Source of the DNA: Gemmobacter nectariphilus DSM 15620
GTDB taxonomy: Bacteria > Pseudomonadota > Alphaproteobacteria > Rhodobacterales > Rhodobacteraceae
Direction: 5' to 3'
NCBI RefSeq assembly: GCF_000429765.1
Contig: NZ_AUCM01000005.1
Coordinates: 186,001 to 250,000, forward strand
DNA length: 64,000 nucleotides
Position 1 is the first letter of the stretch; the number at the start of each line of letters is the position of its first letter. Under the pieces are notes generated by a model. It was given only the letters and a program-made list of their open reading frames with translations, was not told the DNA's origin and made no database searches. The position numbers and the translations under genes were made by a program. Positions 33,875 to 42,307 of the stretch are shown here, in pieces.

Positions 33875-34789
33875 ATGATCCTCATCCTGGAACAACTCCT
33901 CAACGGGCTTCAGTACGGCGTCATGCTGTTCCTGATGGCCGCCGGCCTGACGCTGATCTTCGGCATCATGGGCGTCATCAACCTGGCCCATGGCTCGCTG
34001 TTCATGGTCGGCGCCTATGCGGGCACACTGGCCGCAGCCGAAACCGGCAGCTTCTGGCTGGGCATTCCCGTGGCCCTGATCACCGCCGCCGTGGTCGGCT
34101 TTGCCATCGAGGCGCTGGTGATCCGCCGGCTCTATGCGCGCGATCACCTGGATCAGGTGCTGGCCACCTTTGCGCTGATCTTGCTGTTCAACCAGGCGAT
34201 CACCTGGGGGATCGGGCGCCAGCCGGTGTTCATCGCCATTCCCGAAACGCTTTCGGCCCCGGTCGAGCTGTTGCCGGGCCTGTTCTACCCGCCCTATCGG
34301 CTGGTGATCATCGCGGCCGGGCTGCTGGTGGCCTATGGCCTTTATCTGCTGATCAACCGCACCCGCATCGGGATGCTGGTGCGCGCCGGCGCCACCAACC
34401 GCGACATGGTGCGCGCGCTGGGGGTGGATATCCGGCTGCTGTACACCATCGTCTTTGGCCTTGGCGCGCTGCTGGCGGGCTTTGCCGGCTACATGTCGGG
34501 CCCGATCAGCGCCGTTCAGGTGGGCATGGGCGAGCAGATCCTGCTGGCCACCTTTGTCGTGGTCGTCGTCGGCGGGGTTGGCTCGATCAAGGGCGCCTTT
34601 GTCGCGGGCATCCTGCTGGGCGTGGTCGATACCATGCTGCGCGCATTCCTGCCCGGTATCTTGCGCGGCATGATGCCGGCCGATCAGGCCGATGCGCTGG
34701 GGATCGGCATCGCGTCCATGGGCATTTATCTTCTGATGGCGCTGGTGCTGCTTGTGCGGCCCAAGGGCCTGTTCGCGGCCGGAGGCTGA
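33875..34789 (+). CDS. ABC transporter permease, LivH type (304 aa)
   Basis: The inner-membrane subunit has about eight helices, starting MILILEQLLNGLQYGVMLFL, with the LivH-typical FGIMGVINLAHGSLFMVGAY and the ATPase-contact segment GATNRDMVRALGVDI. The ATG at 33875 is the first of the family-like N-terminus. It is followed one base later by the LivM gene. Confidence 0.93.
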   Translation: MILILEQLLNGLQYGVMLFLMAAGLTLIFGIMGVINLAHGSLFMVGAYAGTLAAAETGSFWLGIPVALITAAVVGFAIEALVIRRLYARDHLDQVLATFALILLFNQAITWGIGRQPVFIAIPETLSAPVELLPGLFYPPYRLVIIAAGLLVAYGLYLLINRTRIGMLVRAGATNRDMVRALGVDIRLLYTIVFGLGALLAGFAGYMSGPISAVQVGMGEQILLATFVVVVVGGVGSIKGAFVAGILLGVVDTMLRAFLPGILRGMMPADQADALGIGIASMGIYLLMALVLLVRPKGLFAAGG

Positions 34790-34790
34790 C

Positions 34791-35804
34791 ATGAGCACAC
34801 AGTCGCAGGAATTCAAATCGCTCGGCCTGAAGGTTGCCGTCGCGCTGGCCATCGTGGTGCTGCTGGCGGTGCCCTTCATCACCGACATCGTCGGCGGCAA
34901 TTCGGCGCTGTCGCTGATCACCCGCATCCTGATCTATTCCATCGCCGCGGCCAGCCTGAACTTTGTGCTGGGCTATGGTGGCATGATCAGCCTGGGCCAT
35001 GCGGCCTTCTTCGGGATCGGCGGCTATGTCGTCGGGCTGCTGTTCGTCCATTACACTGACGAAACGCCGCTGATGGGAGTGATCCCCGGCACCAACCAGC
35101 TGCTGATCACCATTCCGGCGGCCATCGCGGTTTCGGGCCTGCTGGCACTGATCATCGGCGCGCTGTCGCTGCGCACCGGCGGGGTGCAGTTCATCATGAT
35201 CACCCTGGCCTTTGCGCAGATGATCTTTTTCTTCTTCGTCTCGCTCAAGGCCTATGGCGGCGAGGACGGGATCATCGTGCGGCGCACCAATGAATTCCTT
35301 GGCCTGAACATGCGCGACCGGCTGACGCTGTATTACGTCATCCTCGGGTTCTGGGCAGTGTTCATGCTGGCGCTGTGGCGGCTGATCCGGTCGTCCTTTG
35401 GCACCGTGCTGCGCGGGATGAAGCAGAACGAGCGCCGCATGGCCGCGCTTGGCTTTGCGCCCTATCGCTACAAGCTGTATGCCTTTGTGCTGTCGGGCAT
35501 GGGCTGCGGGCTGGCGGGGGCCTTGATGGCCAACTTCCTGCGCTTTGCCAGCCCCGACATGCTGCACTGGACCAAATCGGCCGCGCTGATGACCATGGTC
35601 ATCCTGGGCGGGGTGGGGTCGTTCTTTGGCCCGCTCTTGGGCACCGCCGCCTATCTGGTGCTGGAAACCGAGCTGGCCGCGCTGACCGAATACTGGCAGT
35701 TCTGGCTGGGGCTGATCCTGATGGCCGTGGTGCTGGGCACCCGGGGCGGGCTGAATGCGCTGATCGCGCGCGGTGTGGCATTGATCTTTCGGGGGCGGGC
35801 ATGA
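34791..35804 (+). CDS. ABC transporter permease, LivM type (337 aa)
   Basis: The second permease begins with a short soluble leader and a hydrophobic helix LKVAVALAIVVLLAVPFITD, then the hallmark LNFVLGYGGMISLGHAAFFG and the contact loop GMKQNERRMAALGFAPYRYK. It pairs with the LivH-type subunit. Its stop overlaps the next ATG by four bases. Confidence 0.93.
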   Translation: MSTQSQEFKSLGLKVAVALAIVVLLAVPFITDIVGGNSALSLITRILIYSIAAASLNFVLGYGGMISLGHAAFFGIGGYVVGLLFVHYTDETPLMGVIPGTNQLLITIPAAIAVSGLLALIIGALSLRTGGVQFIMITLAFAQMIFFFFVSLKAYGGEDGIIVRRTNEFLGLNMRDRLTLYYVILGFWAVFMLALWRLIRSSFGTVLRGMKQNERRMAALGFAPYRYKLYAFVLSGMGCGLAGALMANFLRFASPDMLHWTKSAALMTMVILGGVGSFFGPLLGTAAYLVLETELAALTEYWQFWLGLILMAVVLGTRGGLNALIARGVALIFRGRA

Positions 35805-36556
35805 GTGCGGTTCTGGAGGTCAAGGGTCTGGTCAAGCGCTTTGGCGGGCTGACGGCGACCGATCATGTCACGCTCGAGGTGCGGCCGGGCGAGGTGCATG
35901 CCCTGATCGGGCCAAACGGGGCGGGCAAATCCACGCTGATCAACCAGCTGTGCGGCGAGCTGGTGCCGGATGAGGGCGCGGTCTTCCTGGGCGGCACCGA
36001 GGTGACCGGCATGGATGTGCCCGCCCGCGTGGCGCTGGGGCTAGGACGGACGTTCCAGATCACCAACCTGCTCAATGACATGACGGTGCGCGAGAATATC
36101 GCCATGGCCGTGCAGGCGCGCGAGGGGCACAATTTCCGCATCTGGGACGCGGTGGCACGCCGCCGCTCGCTGTGGTCCGAGGCTGATGGTCTGCTGGCCG
36201 GCACGCCCTTGCAGAACCGGGCGCATATTCCGGTGGCCGGCCTGTCGCATGGCGAAAAGAAGCAGCTGGAACTGCTGGTCGCGCTGGCCCGCAAGCCGCG
36301 CATCCTCTTGCTGGATGAACCGATGGCCGGCCTTGGCCATGCCGAAAGCCAGGAGATGGTGGACCGCCTGCGCGAGGTGGCGCAGACCATGCCGATGCTG
36401 CTGGTGGAACACGACATGGACGCGGTCTTTGCCCTGGCGACCCGCATTTCGGTGCTGGTCTATGGCCGGATCATCGCCACCGGCACGGTGGACGAGATCC
36501 GCGCCAACCCCGAAGTGCGCGAGGCCTATCTGGGCGCGGAGGACGAGCTGTGCTGA
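35801..36556 (+). CDS. ABC transporter ATP-binding protein, LivG type (251 aa)
   Basis: Walker A is LIGPNGAGKSTLINQL, Walker B ILLLDEPMAGLG and the signature region LSHGEKKQLELLVAL, where SHGEK replaces the common SYGxQ. The GRTFQITNLLNDMTVRENIA block is diagnostic of LivG. It overlaps LivM by four bases and LivF by seven, so the subunits are made together. Confidence 0.93.
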   Translation: MSAVLEVKGLVKRFGGLTATDHVTLEVRPGEVHALIGPNGAGKSTLINQLCGELVPDEGAVFLGGTEVTGMDVPARVALGLGRTFQITNLLNDMTVRENIAMAVQAREGHNFRIWDAVARRRSLWSEADGLLAGTPLQNRAHIPVAGLSHGEKKQLELLVALARKPRILLLDEPMAGLGHAESQEMVDRLREVAQTMPMLLVEHDMDAVFALATRISVLVYGRIIATGTVDEIRANPEVREAYLGAEDELC

Positions 36557-37251
36557 ACGTATCGGGACTTTCCGCCGCCTATGGCGCCAGCCAGGTGCTG
36601 TTCGATGTCTCGCTGGAGATCCGCGAGGGCGAGGTGGTGACCCTGCTGGGCCGCAATGGCATGGGCAAGACGACAACGGTGCGGTCCATCATGGGGCTGG
36701 TCGCGCCGAAATCGGGCGGCGTGCAGTTCGAGGGGCAGTCCGTCGCCGGCCTGTCGCCCGAGAAGATCGCCCGCATGGGCGCGGGGCTGGTGCCCGAGGG
36801 ACGGCAGATTTTCTCGACCCTGACGGTGCGGGAAAATCTGGTCGCCACCGCCTCGAACCGGCTGAAACGGGCCGAGCCCTGGACCTTGGAGAAGGTGTAT
36901 GACTTGTTCCCGCGCCTGGGCGAGCGGGCCGGGCAGCTGGCGGGCACCCTGTCGGGGGGCGAGCAGCAGATGCTGGCCGTGGGCCGCGCGCTGATGACCA
37001 ACCCGCGCCTGCTGATCCTGGACGAGGCAACCGAGGGGCTGGCCCCGGTGATCCGCACCGAGATCTGGCATGTGATCGAAAAGCTGAAGTCGCAAGGCCA
37101 GTCGATCCTGCTGATCGACAAGAACCTTGGGGTGCTCAAGCGTCTGGCTGACCGGCATTACATCATTGAAAAGGGCCGGACGGTCTGGTCCGGCTCGGGC
37201 GCCGATCTGGACCGCGATGCGGCGACCGTGCAGGGCTATGTCGGGCTGTAG
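36550..37251 (+). CDS. ABC transporter ATP-binding protein, LivF type (233 aa)
   Basis: The second ATPase has Walker A LLGRNGMGKTTTVRSIMGLV, the LivF-specific ARMGAGLVPEGRQIFSTLTV, signature LSGGEQQMLAVGRAL and Walker B LLILDEATEGLAP. Translation starts at GTG (36550) inside the LivG frame. It completes a five-gene high-affinity importer. Confidence 0.93.
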   Translation: MLNVSGLSAAYGASQVLFDVSLEIREGEVVTLLGRNGMGKTTTVRSIMGLVAPKSGGVQFEGQSVAGLSPEKIARMGAGLVPEGRQIFSTLTVRENLVATASNRLKRAEPWTLEKVYDLFPRLGERAGQLAGTLSGGEQQMLAVGRALMTNPRLLILDEATEGLAPVIRTEIWHVIEKLKSQGQSILLIDKNLGVLKRLADRHYIIEKGRTVWSGSGADLDRDAATVQGYVGL

Positions 37252-37270
37252 CCCCGGCTGAACCGGCGGA

Positions 37271-37320
37271 CCGGGGGCCAGCCCCCGGACCCCCGGGGTA
37301 TTTTGGAAAAGGCAAAGATG
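37271..37320 (+). repeat. Extragenic mosaic repeat, copy 4
   Basis: A hairpin CCGGGGGCCAGCCCCCGG (37271-37288) precedes the core CCCCGGGGTATTTTGGAAAA (37291) and GGCAAAGATG. It separates the LivF and NadX-like genes and reads into the latter. Confidence 0.75.
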
Positions 37321-37332
37321 CAGGAGGCGCGC

Positions 37333-38121
37333 ATGGGACGCTTGCGGCTGGTGCTGGTGGGCTGGGGCGCGATTTCGCAGCGGGTGGCGGGGTTGTTGCC
37401 GGATGGGGTGGTGCTGGCCGGGGTGGGCTTGCGGCCCGGTTCGGTGGCGGACTTGCCAGCGGGCGTTGCGCGGCTGGACGGGCCAGAGGGGCTGGCGGCC
37501 CTGGCGCCCGATCTGGTGATCGAGGCAGCTGGGCGGGCGGCGGTTGCGCCCTGGGGGCTGGCGGCGCTGGCGGCGGGGGCGGATTTCGCGCCGGCCTCGA
37601 CCAGTGCGCTGACCGATGCGGCACTGCTGGACCGGCTGGTCGGGGCGGCGCGGCAGGCGGGTCGGCAGCTGGTCATCCCGCCGGGTGCGCTTGGGGGGAT
37701 CGACGCGCTGGCCGCGGCTGCGGTTCTGGGGCTGAGCGAGGTGCGGCACGAGATCGTCAAGCCGCCTGCCGCCTGGAAGGGGACCGAGGCGGAGAGCCTG
37801 TGCGATCTGTTCCACCTGACCGCGCCGGCCGTGTTCTTTGAGGGCAGCGCGGATCAGGCGGCGGCGCGGTTTCCGCAAAATGCCAATGTGGCGGCGATCA
37901 CCGCGCTGGCCGGCATGGGCATGGCGCGCACCACTGTCGCGCTGGTCGCCGATCCGGGCGCTGCGCGCAATGCGCATCGCGTCACCGCCTCAGGCGATTT
38001 CGGTCGCATGGCCATTCAACTGGAAAACCGCCCGATGGCGAGCAACCCCAAGACGTCGGAACTGACGGCGCTGTCGCTGGTGCGGCTGCTGGCAAACCGC
38101 GTCAACCCCATGGTGATCTGA
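37333..38121 (+). CDS. nadX: Aspartate dehydrogenase-like (NadX family) protein (262 aa)
   Basis: The N-terminal Rossmann fold reads RLRLVLVGWGAISQRVAGLL. The DUF108/aspartate dehydrogenase C-terminal domain includes QLVIPPGALGGIDALAAAAV, FPQNANVAAITALAG and the final LENRPMASNPKTSELTALSL, all family hallmarks. NadX oxidatively deaminates L-aspartate to iminoaspartate; in a catabolic cluster it could deaminate an amino-dicarboxylate from ring cleavage. The ATG at 37333 follows CAGGAGGCGCGC. Its stop shares one base with the next ATG. Confidence 0.88.
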   Translation: MGRLRLVLVGWGAISQRVAGLLPDGVVLAGVGLRPGSVADLPAGVARLDGPEGLAALAPDLVIEAAGRAAVAPWGLAALAAGADFAPASTSALTDAALLDRLVGAARQAGRQLVIPPGALGGIDALAAAAVLGLSEVRHEIVKPPAAWKGTEAESLCDLFHLTAPAVFFEGSADQAAARFPQNANVAAITALAGMGMARTTVALVADPGAARNAHRVTASGDFGRMAIQLENRPMASNPKTSELTALSLVRLLANRVNPMVI

Positions 38122-38972
38122 TGGATATTGCGACCGAAGCCACCTGGCCCCGCGACCGGCTGGATGCCGACTATACCGCCCGTCTGACCTGTTCCGCCGA
38201 GGACTTCGCCCGGATCACCGAGGATTATGCCCGTCTGTCGCAGGCGGCGCTGGATCTGCCCGGCGCGCGCACCGGCATTGCCTATGACGATGCCAGCGCC
38301 GAGACCTATGACCTGTTCGGTACCGCACCGGGCGCGGCGCGGCCCTGTTTCGTCTTCATCCATGGCGGATACTGGCGGGCGCTGAGCAAGGGGCATTCGG
38401 CCTTCATGGCGCCCATGCTGGCGGCGCGCGGCATTGCCTGTGCGGTGCCCGACTATACCCTGGCCCCGACTGTCAACCTGACCGAGATCGTGCGCCAGTG
38501 CCGCGCGATGCTGGCGCATCTTTGGCACAATGCCGAGGCGCTGGGGATCGACCGCACGCGGATCGTGGTGGGCGGATCGTCCGCAGGCGGGCATCTGACA
38601 TCAGCCGTCGCGGCGGGGGGATGGCAAGCGGCCGCAGGCCTGCCCAGTCAGCCGCTGAAGGGGCAATTGCCCGTCTCGGGCCTGTTCGACCTGGCGCCGC
38701 TGGCCGCAAGCCATGTCAACGACTGGATGCAGTTCACCCCCGAGGAGGTGCAGGCCCTGAGCCCCCTGCGCAATCTGCCGGCCGCCCCCCTGCCCGCCGT
38801 GGTCGCATCGGCCGAGCGCGAGACGCCCGGTTTCCACCGCCAGAGCGCGGCCTATGGCCAGGCTGTGGGCGCCCCGGTGCTGACGGTGCCGGACCGCAAC
38901 CATTTCGATGTGGTGCTGGATCTGACAGACCCTGAAACCGCACTGTCCAGGGCGTTGCTGGGGTTGTTCTGA
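38121..38972 (+). CDS. Alpha/beta hydrolase, kynurenine-formamidase-like (283 aa)
   Basis: The fold shows the oxyanion motif CFVFIHGGYWRALSKG, the nucleophile elbow VVGGSSAGGHLTSAV with catalytic Ser, and a late PDRNHFDVVLDL with catalytic His. HGGYW is typical of the arylformamidase/carboxylesterase group. In this cluster it may deformylate or hydrolyse an amide such as N-formylkynurenine or a ring-cleavage intermediate. It starts at 38121 directly on the NadX stop. Confidence 0.88.
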   Translation: MDIATEATWPRDRLDADYTARLTCSAEDFARITEDYARLSQAALDLPGARTGIAYDDASAETYDLFGTAPGAARPCFVFIHGGYWRALSKGHSAFMAPMLAARGIACAVPDYTLAPTVNLTEIVRQCRAMLAHLWHNAEALGIDRTRIVVGGSSAGGHLTSAVAAGGWQAAAGLPSQPLKGQLPVSGLFDLAPLAASHVNDWMQFTPEEVQALSPLRNLPAAPLPAVVASAERETPGFHRQSAAYGQAVGAPVLTVPDRNHFDVVLDLTDPETALSRALLGLF

Positions 38973-38973
38973 C

Positions 38974-39741
38974 CTAGCGCTGGGTTTCGCTTTCCAGCCT
39001 TTGGCGGGCCACGGCCTCGTACCGTTCGGCCTGCCGCTCGTTCGCCAGCAGACGGCGGACGTAATCGAGATGCCCCTCGACCGCCGCGCGCGCGGCCGTG
39101 CCATCGCGGGCCTGAAGCGCGGCATTGATCGTGCGGTGCTGGTCCAGCAGTTCATCGCGCGTGGCGCGCTGACGGAACATGGCCTGGCGGTTGTAGAACA
39201 CGCCTTCGCGCAGCAGTTCATACATCGACCGCATCATGTGAAGCATGACCACATTGTGCCCCGCCTCGATGATCGCCATGTGGAAATCGGCATCCAGAGC
39301 CGCCTCGTCTGCGGGGTCGCGCTTGCTATGGGCGGCTTCCATCTTGGCCAGGATCGCCGCGATCACCATAAGATCGGTGTCCGAGCCCATGAGCGCCGCC
39401 CGCTCGGCCGCCAGCCCCTCCATGTCGCGGCGAAAATCGACGTAGTCGAAAAACGCATCGTCATGGGCGCGGAACAGGCTGACCAGTGCCGGCGAAAAGG
39501 CCGAGCCCAGATCGTCGGAAACAAAAATCCCTGCCCCGGCGCGGGTGACCAGCAGCCCCCGTTCCTGCAACTCGGCCACTGCCTCGCGCAGACTGGGGCG
39601 CGAGACGCCCAGGCGGTCGGACAGCTCGCGTTCGCCGGGCAGGCGTTCTCCCGGGCGCAGGACACCGTGCAGGATCAGACTTTCGATCTGCCGCACCACC
39701 GCCCGGGACAGTTTTTCTGACTGGATCTTCTCGAAGGGCAT
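38974..39741 (-). CDS. GntR-family regulator with FCD domain (255 aa)
   Basis: The N-terminal winged HTH is VVRQIESLILHGVLRPGERL, then PGERELSDRLGVSRPSLREAVAELQERG. The C-terminal FCD domain has the metal-site Asp/His pattern in DADFHMAIIEAGHNVVMLHM and later DQHRTINAAL and VEGHLDYV. Such regulators respond to carboxylic acids. It converges on the hydrolase gene, so it may act on the same cluster. A TGGTCA/TGACCA palindrome lies just upstream of its start, suggesting autoregulation. Confidence 0.92.
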   Translation of the reverse strand: MPFEKIQSEKLSRAVVRQIESLILHGVLRPGERLPGERELSDRLGVSRPSLREAVAELQERGLLVTRAGAGIFVSDDLGSAFSPALVSLFRAHDDAFFDYVDFRRDMEGLAAERAALMGSDTDLMVIAAILAKMEAAHSKRDPADEAALDADFHMAIIEAGHNVVMLHMMRSMYELLREGVFYNRQAMFRQRATRDELLDQHRTINAALQARDGTAARAAVEGHLDYVRRLLANERQAERYEAVARQRLESETQR

Positions 39742-39758
39742 CGCCGGCTCCGCTAGGT

Positions 39759-39779
39759 CTGGTCAAGTCATATGACCAG
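39759..39779. promoter_or_regulatory. Probable FCD-regulator operator
   Basis: CTGGTCA (39759-39765) and TGACCAG (39773-39779) form an inverted repeat with a seven-base spacer, and GTCATATGAC inside it is itself palindromic. The TGGT...ACCA form matches operators of FadR/PdhR-type regulators. It lies 18 bases before the regulator start. Confidence 0.65.
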
Positions 39780-39810
39780 CTGTGCAGCCCTGCAACGCCC
39801 TTCGGCCCGA

Positions 39811-40461
39811 TCAGCGGTTCGGGCGAATGATGATTTCCACCCGGCGGTTCTGGGCGCGGCCTTCGGGCGTCAGGTTGCTGGCAATCGGCGCATCCTCGCC
39901 CCGGCCCACGGTAACGATCCGCGACGAGGGCACACCCGCGCCGATCAGCACCGAAGCCACCGAACCGGCACGCCGCGCCGAAAGGCTGCGGTTATAGGCA
40001 GCATCGCCCGTGCTGTCGGTGTGGCCGATCACCTCGATCCGGCTGTCGGGATATTGCAGCAGGTTGCCCGCAACAGCGCGCAAATCGGCCTGAAGGTCGG
40101 GACGCACGGCCGAGCTGTCGGTCGAGAACAAGAGATCCTGCGGCATGGTCACGACCAGATAGTCGCCCGCATTCACCACGCCCACATTGCCCGAGGTCTG
40201 GGCCCGCAGATCGGCGGCCTGCCGGTCAAGCGACTGGCCGATGGCGCCGCCAATGGCCGCGCCGACCGCAGCGCCCGCGACAGTTGCCAGCGGCCTGGTG
40301 CTGCTGTTCGACGTCGCCCCGATGGCGCCGCCAATCAGCGCGCCGGTCAGCGCCCCGGTGCGGGTGCGGGTGTTGTTGGGATCGCCCTGGGGATAGGGGT
40401 CGCAGGCGGCAAGCCCGATCAGGGCCACACAACCGATCAGAACAGGGGTTTTGAATTTCAT
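39811..40461 (-). CDS. OmpA-family outer-membrane lipoprotein (216 aa)
   Basis: The lipobox LIGLAAC in the signal peptide marks lipidation at Cys20. A glycine-rich segment (TGALTGALIGGAIGATSN ... GAAVGAAIGGAIG) follows, as in YiaD-like proteins and the glycine-zipper family. The C-terminal OmpA domain (about 105-216) has DLLFSTDSSAVRPD, then IEVIGHTDSTGDAAYNRSLS and PEGRAQNRRVEIII for peptidoglycan binding. It probably tethers the outer membrane to the wall. Confidence 0.93.
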   Translation of the reverse strand: MKFKTPVLIGCVALIGLAACDPYPQGDPNNTRTRTGALTGALIGGAIGATSNSSTRPLATVAGAAVGAAIGGAIGQSLDRQAADLRAQTSGNVGVVNAGDYLVVTMPQDLLFSTDSSAVRPDLQADLRAVAGNLLQYPDSRIEVIGHTDSTGDAAYNRSLSARRAGSVASVLIGAGVPSSRIVTVGRGEDAPIASNLTPEGRAQNRRVEIIIRPNR

Positions 40462-40652
40462 GTCTGTCTCTCGCTCCGATGGCCCAAACCGGCGGCCATT
40501 GTCCTATGCTACCATCCGGCACGCAGGCCCTTGAACCCCCGTCGCCGCAGTGTGCAGATTTCCGCCCATCACCCTTGCGTGTCCGCAGGGATGCGCCGGA
40601 CGGGCCGCACGCTCTGTCAAGGCAACGCACCGGCAGGCAATCGGTTCCCGGC

Positions 40653-41486
40653 TCAGACCGCCTCGGCGCGTGCGGCCTCCCAGGCCAGCATGGCGCGCTT
40701 GACCGGCAGCCCCCAGTGATAGCCGCCAAGCCCGCCCGACATGCGCAGCGCGCGGTGACAGGGGATCAGGAAGCTGACCGGATTCTTGCCAACCGCCGTG
40801 CCCACGGCCCGCACCGCGGCCGGCTTGCCGATGGCCCTGGCGATTTCCGAATAGGTCGTGACCTGACCTGACGGGATGCGCAGCAAGGCCTCCCACACCT
40901 TGATCTGGAACGGCGCGCCGATCAGATGCAGCCGCGCGCCCTGCCCGCCAAAGGCCGCATCGACCAGCGGCACGACATGGGCGGCATCTTCCACGAACTC
41001 TGCCTCGGGCCAGCGGGCACGCAGATCGGCCATGGTGGCGGCGCGGCCCATCTCTTCGGCAAAGCCCAGGCCGCACAGCCCGCGCGAGGTCGCCATCGCC
41101 AAAGCCTCGCCAAAAGGAGTATCGAGCCAGGCCCAGCGGATCTCCAGCCCGGCCCCGCCCCGCGCATAATCGCCCGGCGCCATCGCCTCCCAGCGCAGGA
41201 ACAGATCGTGCAGCCGGCCGGTGCCCGACAGGCCCACCTCTTGCGCGGTGTCCAGCAACGTCATGCGCTCCCGCAGCAAGGCGCGCGCATGATCCAGCAC
41301 CAGATACTGCTGATACCGCTTGGGGCTGACCCCGACCCAGGCCGAAAACAGCCGCTGAAAATGCGCCACGCTCATGCCCATCCGGCCAGCCAGCTCCTCC
41401 AGCGTCAGCCCCGGCCCCGCCGCATCCAGCTCGCGCAGCGCCCTGGCCATGACGCGGTAATGATAGGCCCCTTCCTGATCGTCCAT
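40653..41486 (-). CDS. AraC-type regulator fused to O6-methylguanine-DNA methyltransferase (Ada-like, no N-terminal zinc domain) (277 aa)
   Basis: Residues 1-110 form the AraC HTH pair (LEELAGRMGMSVAHFQRLFS, AQEVGLSGTGRLHDLF). Residues 120-277 are the methyltransferase, with the DNA-binding FQIKVWEALLRIPSGQVTTY and the acceptor Cys in FLIPCHRALRMSGGLGGYHW. The N-terminal zinc/phosphotriester domain of E. coli Ada is absent, so methyl-triester sensing is not expected in the same way. It repairs alkylated guanine and may activate repair genes. Confidence 0.93.
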   Translation of the reverse strand: MDDQEGAYHYRVMARALRELDAAGPGLTLEELAGRMGMSVAHFQRLFSAWVGVSPKRYQQYLVLDHARALLRERMTLLDTAQEVGLSGTGRLHDLFLRWEAMAPGDYARGGAGLEIRWAWLDTPFGEALAMATSRGLCGLGFAEEMGRAATMADLRARWPEAEFVEDAAHVVPLVDAAFGGQGARLHLIGAPFQIKVWEALLRIPSGQVTTYSEIARAIGKPAAVRAVGTAVGKNPVSFLIPCHRALRMSGGLGGYHWGLPVKRAMLAWEAARAEAV

Positions 41487-41490
41487 CTGC

Positions 41491-41547
41491 TTTGCCTTTT
41501 CCGAAATACCCTCGGGGGTTTCTCAAGGGGGTGGAAAACCCCCTTGA
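41491..41547 (-). repeat. Extragenic mosaic repeat, copy 5
   Basis: The minus-strand core (41491-41520) reads AACCCCCGAGGGTATTTCGG then AAAAGGCAAA into the Ada-like gene. Beside it is a hairpin with arms TCAAGGGGG and CCCCCTTGA (41523-41547). Confidence 0.75.
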
Positions 41548-41662
41548 GCGGGGGTCGGGGGGCTGGCCCCCCGCATCCCTTCAATCTACCCGCACCGCCC
41601 TGCCCCCGCGACCCGGATTTTGCGCATTGCCGCACCTGCATCACGCGGCTAGAACCGCCGAT

Positions 41663-42307
41663 ATGGCCGCACAGCTTCCCTATGCCACGATGCATGACAT
41701 CTTCACCCGGTTCCACGCCGCCGAGCCGGAACCGAAAGGAGAGCTGCATCATACCAACGCCTTCACCTTGCTGGTCGCCGTGGCGCTCTCGGCCCAGGCG
41801 ACGGACAAGGGCGTCAACCGGGCGACCGCCGGCCTCTTCGCCATCGCCGACACCCCGGAAAAGATGCTGGCACTTGGCGAGGAAGGTCTGATCGAACATA
41901 TCAAGACCATCGGCCTTTACCGCAACAAGGCGAAGAACGTCATCCGCCTGTCCCAGATTCTGGTGCGCGATTATGGCGGTCAGGTGCCATCGTCCCGCGC
42001 CGCGCTGCAATCGCTGCCCGGCGTCGGGCGCAAGACGGCGAATGTCGTGCTGAACATGTGGTGGCACATCCCGGCCCAGGCCGTCGACACCCATATCTTC
42101 CGCATCGGCAACCGCACCGGCATCTGCCCCGGCAAGGATGTCGACACCGTCGAGCGCGCGATCGAGGACAATGTTCCCGCCGAATTCCAGCAGCACGCCC
42201 ATCACTGGCTGATCCTGCATGGCCGCTATATCTGCACCGCCCGCAAACCGCGCTGCGCGGATTGCCTGATCAACGATCTTTGCCCATTCGAGGATAAAAC
42301 CGCATGA
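41663..42307 (+). CDS. nth: Endonuclease III (214 aa)
   Basis: This DNA glycosylase/AP lyase removes oxidised pyrimidines. The helix-hairpin-helix SLPGVGRKTANVVLN carries the catalytic Lys, the catalytic Asp is in AVDTHIFRIGNRTG, and the C-terminal iron-sulfur loop has the pattern CTARKPRCADCLINDLC. The ATG at 41663 gives the standard length. Its stop overlaps the kinase start. Confidence 0.96.
   Translation: MAAQLPYATMHDIFTRFHAAEPEPKGELHHTNAFTLLVAVALSAQATDKGVNRATAGLFAIADTPEKMLALGEEGLIEHIKTIGLYRNKAKNVIRLSQILVRDYGGQVPSSRAALQSLPGVGRKTANVVLNMWWHIPAQAVDTHIFRIGNRTGICPGKDVDTVERAIEDNVPAEFQQHAHHWLILHGRYICTARKPRCADCLINDLCPFEDKTA

Noticed and set aside
32549-34927. 792-codon minus-strand frame
   Set aside because: It is antisense to the branched-chain-type binding-protein and permease genes; its His/Gln/Arg-rich content is typical of GC shadows.
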